Numbered from the stretch's first letter, positions 55,875 to 63,732 are shown. The stretch: DNA of 64,000 nt from an uncultured bacterium (GCA_903857865.1 CAIOGO010000002.1:1-64000), one strand, 5' to 3'. Translations and numbers: made by a program. Notes: a model not told the origin generated them from the sequence alone.

Positions 55875-56225
55875 ATGGCGGTCGTTCAGGAGCCGGACTT
55901 CGGGGCAGCGAGGGACCTCTTCGCTCTCTACTGCAAGGCGAAGGGGCTGTCTGTTCGCACTCTGGAGACGTATCTCGCTTCCATTGACGAGTTGGGAACG
56001 TTCCTCGCGCAGTCAGACTGTGGGGACGGCATTCCATTGCCCCAGGACATCCGAGCGTTCGTCGCGTCTCTCCTCGACCGCTCGCTCGCCAGGACCACCA
56101 TCAGCATCAGGCTTCGTTCCGTACGCTGCTTCTTCAACTTCCTCGCCCGTGAGGAGATCATCGCACAAGCCCCATGGCAAGCGTCGAGATCCCAAGGTTG
56201 CCGGCAAGGTACCCGGAGGTCCTGA
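55875..56225 (+). pseudogene. Tyrosine recombinase, N-terminal (core-binding) fragment
   Basis: 116 residues. 'LFALYCKAKGLSVRTLETYL' to 'RSVRCFFNFLAREEIIAQAP' is the SAM-like core-binding domain of XerC/D-type integrases. After 'APWQ' the frame loses similarity and ends; the expected continuation ('...MASVEIPRLP') is in the next frame from 56174. One inserted or deleted base near 56165-56175 would rejoin the halves. Confidence 0.8.
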
Positions 56226-56794
56226 CGGAGGCTGAGATCAAGGCGATCTTGGCTGTGACCCGGCAGAGGACCTGGACCGGAACGAGGAACCGAACCATGC
56301 TCCTGATGCTTCTGGATACCGGAGTGAGGCTTGGCGAGCTGATAGGTCTCGACCTTGGTGATCTTGACCTCCATGCGGCGAGGGTCCGCGTTCGCAATGG
56401 AAAGGGCGAAAGGGAAAGGTACGTCTTCGTTGGGCGCACGCTTCTCCGCTCCCTCAGGACGTGGCTCGACACCCGTGGCACGGGACAGGAATCCTGGCCG
56501 CTGTTCATGACGCGTGGGGGTGAGCGACTTGATCGCCGAAACGTCCAACGGATCTTGGAGCGGATTTCCGCCAAGGCGGGACTCGCAGCAGGGCGAGTCA
56601 GTCCGCACCGCCTCCGGCGCACCTACGCGACGCACTACATCATCAACGGCAGCGATCCCTTCAGTCTGCAACGCATTCTGGGCCACTCCGACATCAAGAC
56701 GACAGTGATTTACGTCAACCTTGCCGGGGTTGGACTGAGAGAGGCACACGCGAAGGCGAGTCCGGTGGATCGGGTGCTGTCGAGCGAGGCGTAG
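56174..56794 (+). pseudogene. Tyrosine recombinase, C-terminal catalytic fragment
   Basis: 206 residues with the full catalytic set: R52 ('TGVRLGEL'), K77 ('RNGKGER'), H145 and R148 ('SPHRLRRT'), H171 ('LGHSD') and nucleophile Y180 ('VIYVNL'). The first ATG is inside the end of the upstream fragment, with no good ribosome site. The catalytic part looks undamaged, so either the gene broke recently, the sequence has an error, or the parts are joined by frameshifting or used as two chains. Confidence 0.8.
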
Positions 56795-56895
56795 CCTCGG
56801 CGAGAGGGCCGCGCACGATACAGCCGGAACGGAACGCGGGCCATGCTAGCCCGCACCCCATTCCGGGGATGGCCATCTTCGGGGCGCATCGAGCG

Positions 56896-58023
56896 CTAGT
56901 GACGGCGCGCTCTCTCCTCGCTTCGTTTGAGGAGGATGTCCAGCCTGTCCACGGCAATTCCGTGCTTCTCTGCAGCTTCGGGCGCAGGCAACCCCTTCCG
57001 AATGTCACCTCTGATCCGGTCTGCTTTCTTCCGGCATCCATCCCCATTGGTGCGGCAGTAGAGTGATCTCGGATGCTGTAGTGCATCGAACCCCTTTGCG
57101 CAGACCAAGCACTCCCGAATCAGCCTCTTGCCAGAGAAGTCCAGGTATAGCTGGAGCCACAACGCGCCAAGAAGACTGTCGGGCGAAAGCTCCGTGCGCA
57201 CTACGGTATCCCTGCGCGGGCTGCGTGCCAGCTCCAGCTGAGGACTGACTCGCCCTCGGATGTTCCCGTTGATGAGGAACAGGACAAACCTCTCCGCTGG
57301 CCCCATCAGGTTACGCGTTCTCTTCCACTCGGCGTCGGGGTCCCCGAGGCGCGGGAAAGCGATCGGCCTTGCTTTGGGTTGGAGAAAGAAGTCGGCCTCC
57401 AGATGCGCGCGTGGTTTCGGGTCGTCAAGACATGCAATCGCCTCAGTCAGGCGGGCGCTCTCTCCGTCCGTTGCCTGATACCAAAGGCTGCCTCTGTGCC
57501 ACACAAGGAATTCCTCCAGCCCTTCCGTGCTTCCGCTTTCCTTGGCCGCCTGAAGGGCGTCCGTGACCTTGACCGCCATCCTCATGGTCTGGATCTCAGC
57601 CCACCAGGCGAATAGAGACTCACCTACGAGAGGCGAGTGCCCTCCCTTGGGTGCCGGATCGAATAGGAGGACGCTGTCACAACCGAGCAGACCATACTGT
57701 TTCGCAAAGCGCAGTATGCCGTCAGCACTGAGCGGCACCTCGGCGAACTCCCGGTACAGATGCGGTTGCTTGACCAGGGGACTGTAGCTGCACCCCTTTT
57801 CGCCACTGCGGGTCGGAACCAGCCATGGGGGCCATTCCTTCACCGCTGCCGCTTGTCGATGCCCCCTGATGGGCAGTCGCCATATCGGACCTGTGGAGTG
57901 GTGGTCGCCCCATCTATGCTGCCCCAGTGCCAGCACTGGACTAGCGAGGCAGTATCCAGATGGGGCTGCACCCCACTCAAATCTTTCCGCGAGGACCTCC
58001 CGTTCGACCTGCGCCCTACTCAA
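56896..58023 (-). CDS. CGNR-like zinc-finger protein of unknown function
   Basis: 375 residues. The C-terminus has 'RECLVCAKGFDALQHPRSLY' followed by 'CRTNGDGCRKKADRIR', resembling the CGNR zinc finger that ends ABATE-type regulators; the large N-terminal part is unfamiliar. TTG at 58023 lies 6 nt after GGGAGG; the frame stays open upstream but crosses an operator-like palindrome (58049-58077), which argues against a longer protein. It diverges from an XRE-like regulator. Confidence 0.55.
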   Translation of the reverse strand: MSRAQVEREVLAERFEWGAAPSGYCLASPVLALGQHRWGDHHSTGPIWRLPIRGHRQAAAVKEWPPWLVPTRSGEKGCSYSPLVKQPHLYREFAEVPLSADGILRFAKQYGLLGCDSVLLFDPAPKGGHSPLVGESLFAWWAEIQTMRMAVKVTDALQAAKESGSTEGLEEFLVWHRGSLWYQATDGESARLTEAIACLDDPKPRAHLEADFFLQPKARPIAFPRLGDPDAEWKRTRNLMGPAERFVLFLINGNIRGRVSPQLELARSPRRDTVVRTELSPDSLLGALWLQLYLDFSGKRLIRECLVCAKGFDALQHPRSLYCRTNGDGCRKKADRIRGDIRKGLPAPEAAEKHGIAVDRLDILLKRSEERARRH

Positions 58024-58048
58024 GGTGATCCTCCCGTGGGACGATCTT

Positions 58049-58077
58049 GGGACACTTAAACGATTGTTTACTGTCCC
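58049..58077. promoter_or_regulatory. 29-bp operator-like inverted repeat between divergent genes
   Basis: GGGACA-C-TTAAAC-GATT-GTTTA-C-TGTCCC. The outer 6 bp and inner TAAAC/GTTTA are symmetric. It lies 25 nt from the CGNR-like start and 35 nt from the XRE-like start. TTGTTT (58065-58070) with TACTCT 18 bp on could be a plus-strand promoter, so a regulator bound here would control both sides. Confidence 0.5.
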
Positions 58078-58112
58078 TCTTCCATGGTACTCTGGTGGTG
58101 GAGGTGGTGCAA

Positions 58113-58322
58113 GTGGCGGCAAACCCAATAGCGAAGGTCCGGGACGACCTCGCGATGAGTCGGCGTGAGTTGGCCGTGACGGCGGGCGTGCCATGCATAC
58201 TGGAGGTGAGCTATGAGCTCGGGTCTATTCGTTGTAGGCGTCGATCTAGGTCAAGCTCAGGACTACACTGCGATCTGCGTCGTGGAAGCGACGGCGACCG
58301 AGTACAGGCGGACGGTGTCTGA
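58113..58322 (+). CDS. Small XRE-like helix-turn-helix protein, possibly truncated
   Basis: 69 residues from GTG 58113 (GGAGG upstream). 'NPIAKVRDDLAMSRRELAVT' then 'AGVPCILEVSYELGS' follows the XRE helix-turn-helix pattern. After about residue 40 the sequence is basic and unlike the family, and it overlaps the next gene by 110 nt in another frame, so the real protein may be a frameshifted remnant. Confidence 0.4.
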   Translation: MAANPIAKVRDDLAMSRRELAVTAGVPCILEVSYELGSIRCRRRSRSSSGLHCDLRRGSDGDRVQADGV

Positions 58323-58896
58323 CCTTGACCCAGAGTACCGTGTTCGGCGCGAGTTGCAGGAGACGTACTGCGATCGGCCAGTGAGCTACGAACTGCGCTA
58401 CTTGGAGAGACTGCCGCTTGGAACCTTCTACCCGCAGGCCGTGGAGCGGACAAAGGAGATCGTGCACAGGCTGCCGGCTGGCGAGTGGCTGCTGGCTGTG
58501 AACCACACCGGGGTCGGGCGTCCCGTCGTGGACCTGTTCGAACAGGCCGACCTCCGGCCTGTCGCCATCAGCATCACCGGCGGCGACGCGGTGCAGGGTG
58601 AGGGGCGCCGATTGTGGGTGCCTCAGCGCGACCTCGTGGGCGTTCTCACAGTCGCTTTCCAGTCAAGCCGGTTGAAGATCGCGCAGGCCCTTCCACTGGC
58701 GAAGGAGTTGTTCGACTTCAAGGTGAAGACCGACGCCTGGGCAGCACACGAGACCTATGGTGCCTGGCGAGAGGGCCAGCACGACGACCTCGTCCTATCT
58801 GTCGCCCTCGCCTGCTGGACGGCGGAGCGGTGGTTCTCCACTCCCCCAGAAGAGATCGTGATTCTCGACAACTTCCGCATGATCAGCCGCTACTGA
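58213..58896 (+). CDS. Terminase large-subunit nuclease-like protein (RNase H fold), no ATPase domain
   Basis: 227 residues. 'FVVGVDLGQAQDYTAICVVE' gives the first acidic residue (D11) of an RNase H-like fold; 'VNHTGVGRPVVDLF' matches the DxTGVG block of terminase nucleases but with Asn97 in place of Asp; 'GQHDDLVLSVALACW' (D191, D192) is the C-terminal metal motif. The N-terminal packaging ATPase of a true TerL is absent. The ATG follows GGAGGTGAGCT. It may be a phage remnant or a domesticated nuclease. Confidence 0.65.
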   Translation: MSSGLFVVGVDLGQAQDYTAICVVEATATEYRRTVSDLDPEYRVRRELQETYCDRPVSYELRYLERLPLGTFYPQAVERTKEIVHRLPAGEWLLAVNHTGVGRPVVDLFEQADLRPVAISITGGDAVQGEGRRLWVPQRDLVGVLTVAFQSSRLKIAQALPLAKELFDFKVKTDAWAAHETYGAWREGQHDDLVLSVALACWTAERWFSTPPEEIVILDNFRMISRY

Positions 58897-59049
58897 TGAT
58901 GGTGGACCGCCTCGCCTTGTCGATCGAGCGGAGCGGGCCCGCAGATCGCCCCATCACCGCTAGTTGCACACTGTCCGGGAGTTGGCTCGTGAAGCGTCTG
59001 CCGTGATAAGCTCAGACCGAAGACTTTCCCGGGCACGTAGGAGAACTAG

Positions 59050-60843
59050 ATGACCGCGCCATTCGATGCAGTGAAGGGCCTCTTACTAGCAGCCTTCATA
59101 CTCCTCTTCCTCGTATGGGTTTCATCACCTGCGGTTCTGCAACGATTTGGACTTGCGACCACAGAGGATCGCGCCGCGACCGACCTTCGGCCGCCGGCCG
59201 CTGTCCCTCCGCTCGTCGCCTCATCAATAGAACCTATGGTTCCCGCCGCGCCTGCGAACACGCACACGATGCCCGTGCCTCCCCCTCTCGCAGGATGCGT
59301 CGCTCTCTCACGGGTACCCGCAAGGGCGTTCAGTGACACGACGGGGGTCTACTCGCTCGCGTTCAGCCCGGACGGGGAAACGCTCGCGGTGGGTTTCGTG
59401 GAGGGAGAGATCAGTCTGTGGGACGTCACCACCAGCCGCCGCACGTCGATTCTGGCGGAAAACACTGGGGATGACTCCTCGATCGTGAACTCGCTGACGT
59501 TCAGCCTGGATGGGACAATGCTTGCCTCTGGGTCTGGGGACAAGACCGTCAAGCTCTGGGATGTAGCCAGCGGGCAGTGCTTGCACACCCTGACTGGTCA
59601 TACAAGCTTCGTGTTTGATGTGGCATTCAGCCCTGATGGCGGAACCCTTGCGTCAGCGTCAAATGACGCGACGATCAGACTATGGAACGTCGCGACCGGG
59701 CAGCCTGTACGTACTCTCGCAGGTCATGCGAGTTGGGTTTCCTCTGTCGCTTTCTCCGCCGACGGCAATCTTCTCGCCTCGGGGTCGTGGGATAGGACGG
59801 TGAAGCTGTGGGACATCGCCAAGGGAGCCGTCCTCCAGACCCTCGTATGCGGCGACTCCGTCGCTTCCGTGGCCTTCTCCCCGGATGGTACCCTCCTTGC
59901 TGCGGGACTCAATGACCACAGCATCACGTTCTGGAATGCACAAACTTGGAATGTGGTGCGTACTCTGCACGGCCACACGAGTTGGGTTCGCTCTCTCGCC
60001 TTTTCCCCCGACGGCAAGCTCCTCGCCTCGGCGTCAGAGGACGAGACGATCCGGCTTTGGTGTATTGGACAAGGTAGGAACGTCGCGACGCTGAGCTGCG
60101 TTCCCCGTGGCGTCACAGCCGTTGCATTCAGCTCGGACGGGACGACCGTCGCCTCGGCGTCCGGCGGTAGGGTGGGGGGGATGGTGCAGCTGTGGGATCT
60201 GTCCGCGGCGTCAATCGCCCAGCTTCCTGCCGTGCTGCCCGTACTCCCGACTCCAGCACCGCCGAAGACTGTCTTCCGCAATCGAGACGTGCTGCTCCAG
60301 CTCCTGGAGCCCCAAAACGGTGGGGCGACCCAACGGCAGATAGATGACGCAGTCAACGAAATACTCGAACGACCCCTCACGGTGAGTACTGGTGCCACGG
60401 CCTACTACACCGATGGGAAGATCGCTGTGGGTTTCTCAGTCATCAAGAGTGTGCGCTACCCGGGCTGGGATGTTGTGGAGAGCCGCCTGTCCTTCTCTCT
60501 CTCGAACCTCACGAGCGCCCCGCTAGTTGTCATCTGGGACCGCTGTTCGATGCAGTTACCAGCCGGTGGAGCGACGAACGTGATGCACTCCGGCCAACGG
60601 TACATCGCCCGTTCCGAGCCGACCATACCCACGACGGTTGTTCAGGGCGGAGTTCTCTCGGATGAGGTGATCCCGTCCTCGGTGGTCTACTACAGTGAGA
60701 TCAGCAAGGAGTGGACGATCCCACCCGGTGCACTCGACGGGGGACCGTTCTGGTTCACACTGGCGGTCGAGGTCAACGGGGAGTTGAAGTACTACACGTT
60801 CAAGTTCCTGGTGACCTATCGCGAAGTGGGCGGCTCCCCGTAG
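59050..60843 (+). CDS. Membrane-anchored WD40-repeat protein
   Basis: 597 residues. One N-terminal membrane helix ('GLLLAAFILLFLVWV'), a Pro/Ala-rich linker, then seven WD40 repeats (about residues 98-390), each ending in a form of 'xxLWD', enough for one closed seven-blade propeller. A C-terminal beta domain of about 190 residues ('YYTDGKIAVGFSVIKSVRYP', 'FWFTLAVEVNGELKYYTFKF') resembles no family I know. The propeller is probably outside the cytoplasm and serves for binding. No enzymatic motif is seen. Confidence 0.8.
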   Translation: MTAPFDAVKGLLLAAFILLFLVWVSSPAVLQRFGLATTEDRAATDLRPPAAVPPLVASSIEPMVPAAPANTHTMPVPPPLAGCVALSRVPARAFSDTTGVYSLAFSPDGETLAVGFVEGEISLWDVTTSRRTSILAENTGDDSSIVNSLTFSLDGTMLASGSGDKTVKLWDVASGQCLHTLTGHTSFVFDVAFSPDGGTLASASNDATIRLWNVATGQPVRTLAGHASWVSSVAFSADGNLLASGSWDRTVKLWDIAKGAVLQTLVCGDSVASVAFSPDGTLLAAGLNDHSITFWNAQTWNVVRTLHGHTSWVRSLAFSPDGKLLASASEDETIRLWCIGQGRNVATLSCVPRGVTAVAFSSDGTTVASASGGRVGGMVQLWDLSAASIAQLPAVLPVLPTPAPPKTVFRNRDVLLQLLEPQNGGATQRQIDDAVNEILERPLTVSTGATAYYTDGKIAVGFSVIKSVRYPGWDVVESRLSFSLSNLTSAPLVVIWDRCSMQLPAGGATNVMHSGQRYIARSEPTIPTTVVQGGVLSDEVIPSSVVYYSEISKEWTIPPGALDGGPFWFTLAVEVNGELKYYTFKFLVTYREVGGSP

Positions 60844-60881
60844 GGTCGATCCGCGTCACGGCAACTAGGCTGAAGAGAGAG

Positions 60882-60920
60882 ATGGTCGCCGCCTGAGTCC
60901 GATCAAGAGGAGGCGTGATG
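60882..60920 (+). repeat. Duplicated 5' leader, copy A
   Basis: Bases up to the ATG at 60918 match 62565-62604: both share CCTGAG(T/G)CCGATCAAGAGGAG followed by GTGATGA. It carries the ribosome site of the lipoprotein gene below. Confidence 0.75.
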
Positions 60921-61307
60921 AACAGCGGGCGGATGCGTTCTATTGGATTGCTGGCGGGGTTGTTCTTGGTGGCTGCGTTGGGCGGGTGTTTGCAGCCGGT
61001 GCACCCCGTGATGAGTCCTCCGACCTGGATTCACGGGACGTGGGGGCCGGAAGATCTCGATATGGACTACGAATTCACGGCAACCACCATGATCCAGAGG
61101 ATAGGGAACGTGAGCGTTGACGTCGGGGAGCTCTACCGGCGCGCGGGAACGCACGTAGACGAACTGATCACGGATAGCCTGTATTCCTCCACGGTCCCGA
61201 TGGAGAGCGACGGGTTCATGACTTAGGAGTTCAGGAAGATCAGCGATGATTCCATCAATATGACGATGCGAACCGACGTTGGAACGATCGGCCCAAGCAC
61301 GCTCTGA
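60918..61307 (+). pseudogene. Small lipoprotein gene interrupted by an in-frame TAG
   Basis: From ATG 60918 the frame encodes a lipoprotein signal ('LLAGLFLVAALGGC') and a beta-rich stretch ('WIHGTWGPEDLDMDYEFTAT'), stopping at TAG 61224-61226 after 102 residues. The same frame continues 26 codons to TGA 61305 with plausible protein ('EFRKISDDSINMTMRTD') that reads as the rest of a lipocalin-like fold. A nonsense mutation, readthrough or sequencing error is possible. The signal-bearing part may still be exported. Confidence 0.6.
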
Positions 61308-61599
61308 CGGCAGTAGGATAGAGCGGCAGCCATGAGGCCCTTCTCGCCGCCCGGAGACGGTCGCGGAGTGACTCCGCGGGCCGTGCAGCGAGACGAGACG
61401 AGTGTTCGGCGCGAATCCGATCGAGCATAGAGTCCCGCGGATCGTCTTGAACGCCCGCGGCAGGCTCTTCCTCTTGTCCCCCCGCGGGCACATGCGCCAG
61501 GGGTTTTGGCTGCCGTTCGCGGAGACACGCCAAACCTAGCTCGAGAAGCGGGCCGAACGGGTGGGAGACAAGTCGGCGTCAGCCCCGGATTCTGCTAGA
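61308..61599. other. Gene-free interval with hairpins
   Basis: No convincing gene. Two perfect inverted repeats stand out: CGCGGAG-TGA-CTCCGCG (61362-61378) and GCCCGCGG...CCGCGGGC (61453-61460 with 61482-61489). Possible remains of a structured RNA or element end. Confidence 0.4.
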
Positions 61600-61992
61600 C
61601 TAGTAGCCGATCATGATCGCATACACCACAACCACGGTGGCAACCCACACTCCCCAACCGGCGAGCGCGTTCCTAGTTCGTATGCTCTTCCACTCCTTCT
61701 GGTAACCCTCTAGATACCCCCGCTTGTACTCGTCCGATGCCCCCAGTGCCTTGACTCTGCCAAGGGGCGGTAACTTGCCATCAGCAAGCGCCGAGTATGC
61801 GACATAGAAGACCCCAAGGGAGAGCCCCGCGACAAACGACGCAGAGGGTTTGATCTCAGCCTTGGCGTCTACTCGGCCGGCTTCGAACCCGTCGACATAC
61901 CCCGTCAGTTGCTGGGTTTGCGCTGTGGCGGGGTAGACCGCCGCTACCAGGAGACACGAAACAACAAGGAGCACCCACTTCGCGCGACGCAT
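61600..61992 (-). CDS. Small exported or membrane protein of unknown function
   Basis: 130 residues: signal peptide ('WVLLVVSCLLVAAVYPATAQ'), a middle part with 'GYVDGFEAGRVDAKAE' and 'DEYKRGYLEGYQKEWK' (two similar GYxxGFxxG-type segments as in tetratricopeptide-like or glycine-zipper proteins), and a C-terminal membrane helix ('GWGVWVATVVVVYAIMIGY'). The start at 61992 begins the signal peptide and follows GGAAGGAG. Confidence 0.6.
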   Translation of the reverse strand: MRRAKWVLLVVSCLLVAAVYPATAQTQQLTGYVDGFEAGRVDAKAEIKPSASFVAGLSLGVFYVAYSALADGKLPPLGRVKALGASDEYKRGYLEGYQKEWKSIRTRNALAGWGVWVATVVVVYAIMIGY

Positions 61993-62134
61993 ATTCCTTC
62001 TCCTTCCTCTAAGCAGAGAATTGTTCCACACTATAACACAGTCTAGGCCATTCGCGGATCGCCTCGGAAACATCGACCTCACCGTTTTGCCTATACTGAC
62101 AGGAAGGCTTTAGACTGGCAGGGAGGTAGGTCGA

Positions 62135-62524
62135 ATGAGAACACGAGAGAGAGAGGTCGCAGTTCTTGTGGTGGCGCTGACGTTGGTGGCTGTCCTCTCT
62201 GGCTGCTACCTAATCGATCCAACGCCAACAGCCCGCTTCGAAATCACCAACTGGACGCAGGAATACTATCAATACTCCGACCACGGCGAGTACTCCGACT
62301 ACGTGTATGTCTACTTCAAGGTGACAAACACTGGGACCGTGGATATCGACTATTACGAGGTGTGGATCGAGGTCCGCTGTGCCGATGGAAGCACTTATCA
62401 AGACTGGACAAACGGGTTGAACGTAACGCGGGGGGGATACCTGACCGATTGGACGCTGATCAATGTCGCGGGCAAGCAGGCTGTTTCCGTTTCCGTCACG
62501 AATCATGAGTTGACGTCGTACTAG
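62135..62524 (+). CDS. Small lipoprotein, FxLYD-like
   Basis: 129 residues. Lipobox 'VLSGC' after a hydrophobic stretch, then a beta-sandwich: 'YVYVYFKVTNTGTVDIDYYE', 'GGYLTDWTLINVAGKQ' and 'VSVSVTNHELTSY', as in small extracellular FxLYD-type domains. Start follows GGGAGG. A TATACT box at about 62092-62097 is the likely -10. Confidence 0.65.
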   Translation: MRTREREVAVLVVALTLVAVLSGCYLIDPTPTARFEITNWTQEYYQYSDHGEYSDYVYVYFKVTNTGTVDIDYYEVWIEVRCADGSTYQDWTNGLNVTRGGYLTDWTLINVAGKQAVSVSVTNHELTSY

Positions 62525-62564
62525 CCTGCGCTCGCGACGTCGAGGCCGCGATTGCGCACCCGGA

Positions 62565-62604
62565 GGTGGTTGCGACCTGAGGCCGATCAAGAGGAGATGT
62601 GATG
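62565..62604 (+). repeat. Duplicated 5' leader, copy B
   Basis: Second copy of the leader at 60882-60920, here before the membrane-protein gene that starts at 62602. The match spans about 40 nt and ends at the start codon, while the encoded proteins differ. Confidence 0.75.
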
Positions 62605-63174
62605 AGCGGGAACTTGGAGACAGGCACAGCATGGGGGAGCAGTGGAAAGCCGACGAAGAAGTGGGGCTGGGTCTGGATCATCCTCGGGATACTCGCAGGG
62701 TTGATAGTCATAGCGAGCGTGGTCAGTAACAAAGACAAAGCGCCGCCATCCCCATCGACTCCAACGCCGGTCACACAGAAGGAACCGGCCTACATCAAAG
62801 ATGTAGTGGCGTACAAGGAAGGGACTGGAGCCATGGTCGTCTATTTCGTTCTTGCCACTGCCGCCGGAGAGGAGACGCGGGCGGACGGCACTGTCAGGCT
62901 TCAGGTGTACGAGAAGGTAATGAACACGGACACCTACAAGATGGAAGACCGGTGGCTGTGGACGCTACTCGAGACACCCGTTGCTGCGAGCGACTTCCAT
63001 ACAGCCGAAGTTGGGCAGGGAGCGTTTGCCCACAAGCGGCTCATCTGCTCTCTTGGGCGCATCCTCTACTCGCGGTTCAATGCCCAGCCATCGCAGATGA
63101 CTGGAACGGTGAAGATCATCTTCCGCACCATAAGCGGCCGCGAACTGCCCGGTGAAGGGACCATTTTCTTCTAG
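62602..63174 (+). CDS. Single-span membrane protein of unknown function
   Basis: 190 residues. A short polar start, one membrane helix ('WVWIILGILAGLIVIASVV'), a Pro/Ser/Thr linker and a C-terminal beta-rich domain ('YIKDVVAYKEGTGAMVVYFV', 'GTVRLQVYEKV', 'GTVKIIFRTISGRELPGEG'). The domain should lie outside the cytoplasm. Not recognised. It uses the same 5' leader as the interrupted lipoprotein gene. Confidence 0.65.
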   Translation: MSGNLETGTAWGSSGKPTKKWGWVWIILGILAGLIVIASVVSNKDKAPPSPSTPTPVTQKEPAYIKDVVAYKEGTGAMVVYFVLATAAGEETRADGTVRLQVYEKVMNTDTYKMEDRWLWTLLETPVAASDFHTAEVGQGAFAHKRLICSLGRILYSRFNAQPSQMTGTVKIIFRTISGRELPGEGTIFF

Positions 63175-63390
63175 AACGAAGAGCGTAGCGGCCCGCCAGT
63201 CGCCTCGACCGTGCCCGCGCTATCGAGAAAGAAGGCCGCCCGTCTCCCGAACGGCCACAGCGAACGGCGACGAGGCCGAAGAAGCCTGCCATGCGCGTCA
63301 GTCGGTAGGCGTCGGTCGTCCCACCGAGCCTGGCACAGGCTATGGGCATTTAGAACGATGTCGCGCGTCGAGGAGCACGATAAACAGCGA

Positions 63391-63411
63391 GGCCTCGAAT
63401 GATCCGAGGCC
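63391..63411 (-). terminator. Terminator after the 54-residue membrane protein
   Basis: GGCCTCG-N7-CGAGGCC hairpin, followed on the minus strand by TCGCTGTTTATC. It lies 10 nt past the stop at 63422. Confidence 0.55.
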
Positions 63412-63421
63412 CCGTTCCTGT

Positions 63422-63586
63422 TTAGAGCCGCCCAACGGCGAAGAAAACCGCGGGCACACAAACCCCCATAATGAGGACGAAGATCGGGTACGAAATCCAG
63501 CCGCGACTTACCGCCCACGTCCCCGCAAGACCAATGAAGGTGACCGAGACTGTCGCCATAAGCGGCCGAAGCGCAGACACAACCAT
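63422..63586 (-). CDS. 54-residue membrane protein
   Basis: Short gene with ATG at 63586, GGGAGG 7 nt upstream and stop TAA at 63422-63424. The product has two hydrophobic stretches ('LMATVSVTFIGLAGTWAV' and 'YPIFVLIMGVCVPAVFFAVG') separated by a short polar turn ('SRGWIS'), so a two-helix hairpin in the membrane is expected. A terminator follows directly. No known family recognised. Confidence 0.65.
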   Translation of the reverse strand: MVVSALRPLMATVSVTFIGLAGTWAVSRGWISYPIFVLIMGVCVPAVFFAVGRL

Positions 63587-63622
63587 GGTTTCCTCCCTTC
63601 GGAGGACCAGGCGCTACCCCTC

Positions 63623-63652
63623 TTGACTTCCCCGCCCCAGGCAGACTATTCT
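63623..63652 (+). promoter_or_regulatory. Promoter of a candidate small RNA
   Basis: TTGACT (63623-63628), 18-bp spacer, TATTCT (63647-63652), divergent from the 54-residue membrane protein gene. Confidence 0.5.
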
Positions 63653-63658
63653 TGCGGT

Positions 63659-63732
63659 GCATAGACGCAGATTCGTCTGCGCGGGGTGGTTCCGGCAACA
63701 TCTAGCGGATAGCGCCGGGACCTCCCTTTTTG
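63659..63732 (+). ncRNA. Candidate small RNA of about 75 nt
   Basis: The interval after the promoter codes for no protein but holds a perfect hairpin with UUCG loop (CGCAGA-TTCG-TCTGCG, 63666-63681), then a second hairpin GGTTCCGGC/GCCGGGACC (63688-63696 with 63714-63722) followed by a T run at 63726-63731. Promoter, stable stem-loop and terminator in 110 bp is the layout of a stand-alone small RNA. Target unknown. Confidence 0.5.
63688..63732 (+). terminator. Rho-independent terminator of the candidate small RNA
   Basis: A 9-bp stem with one G-T pair and a 17-nt loop, then TCCCTTTTTG. Confidence 0.6.

Noticed and set aside
61255-61533. Minus-strand frames of about 100 residues
   Set aside because: Arg/Ser-rich without motif or ribosome site; the interval is better explained by its hairpins.
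63152-63664. A 170-residue plus-strand frame and its minus-strand counterpart
   Set aside because: No ribosome site, basic low-complexity product, and it runs across the supported 54-residue gene and its terminator.
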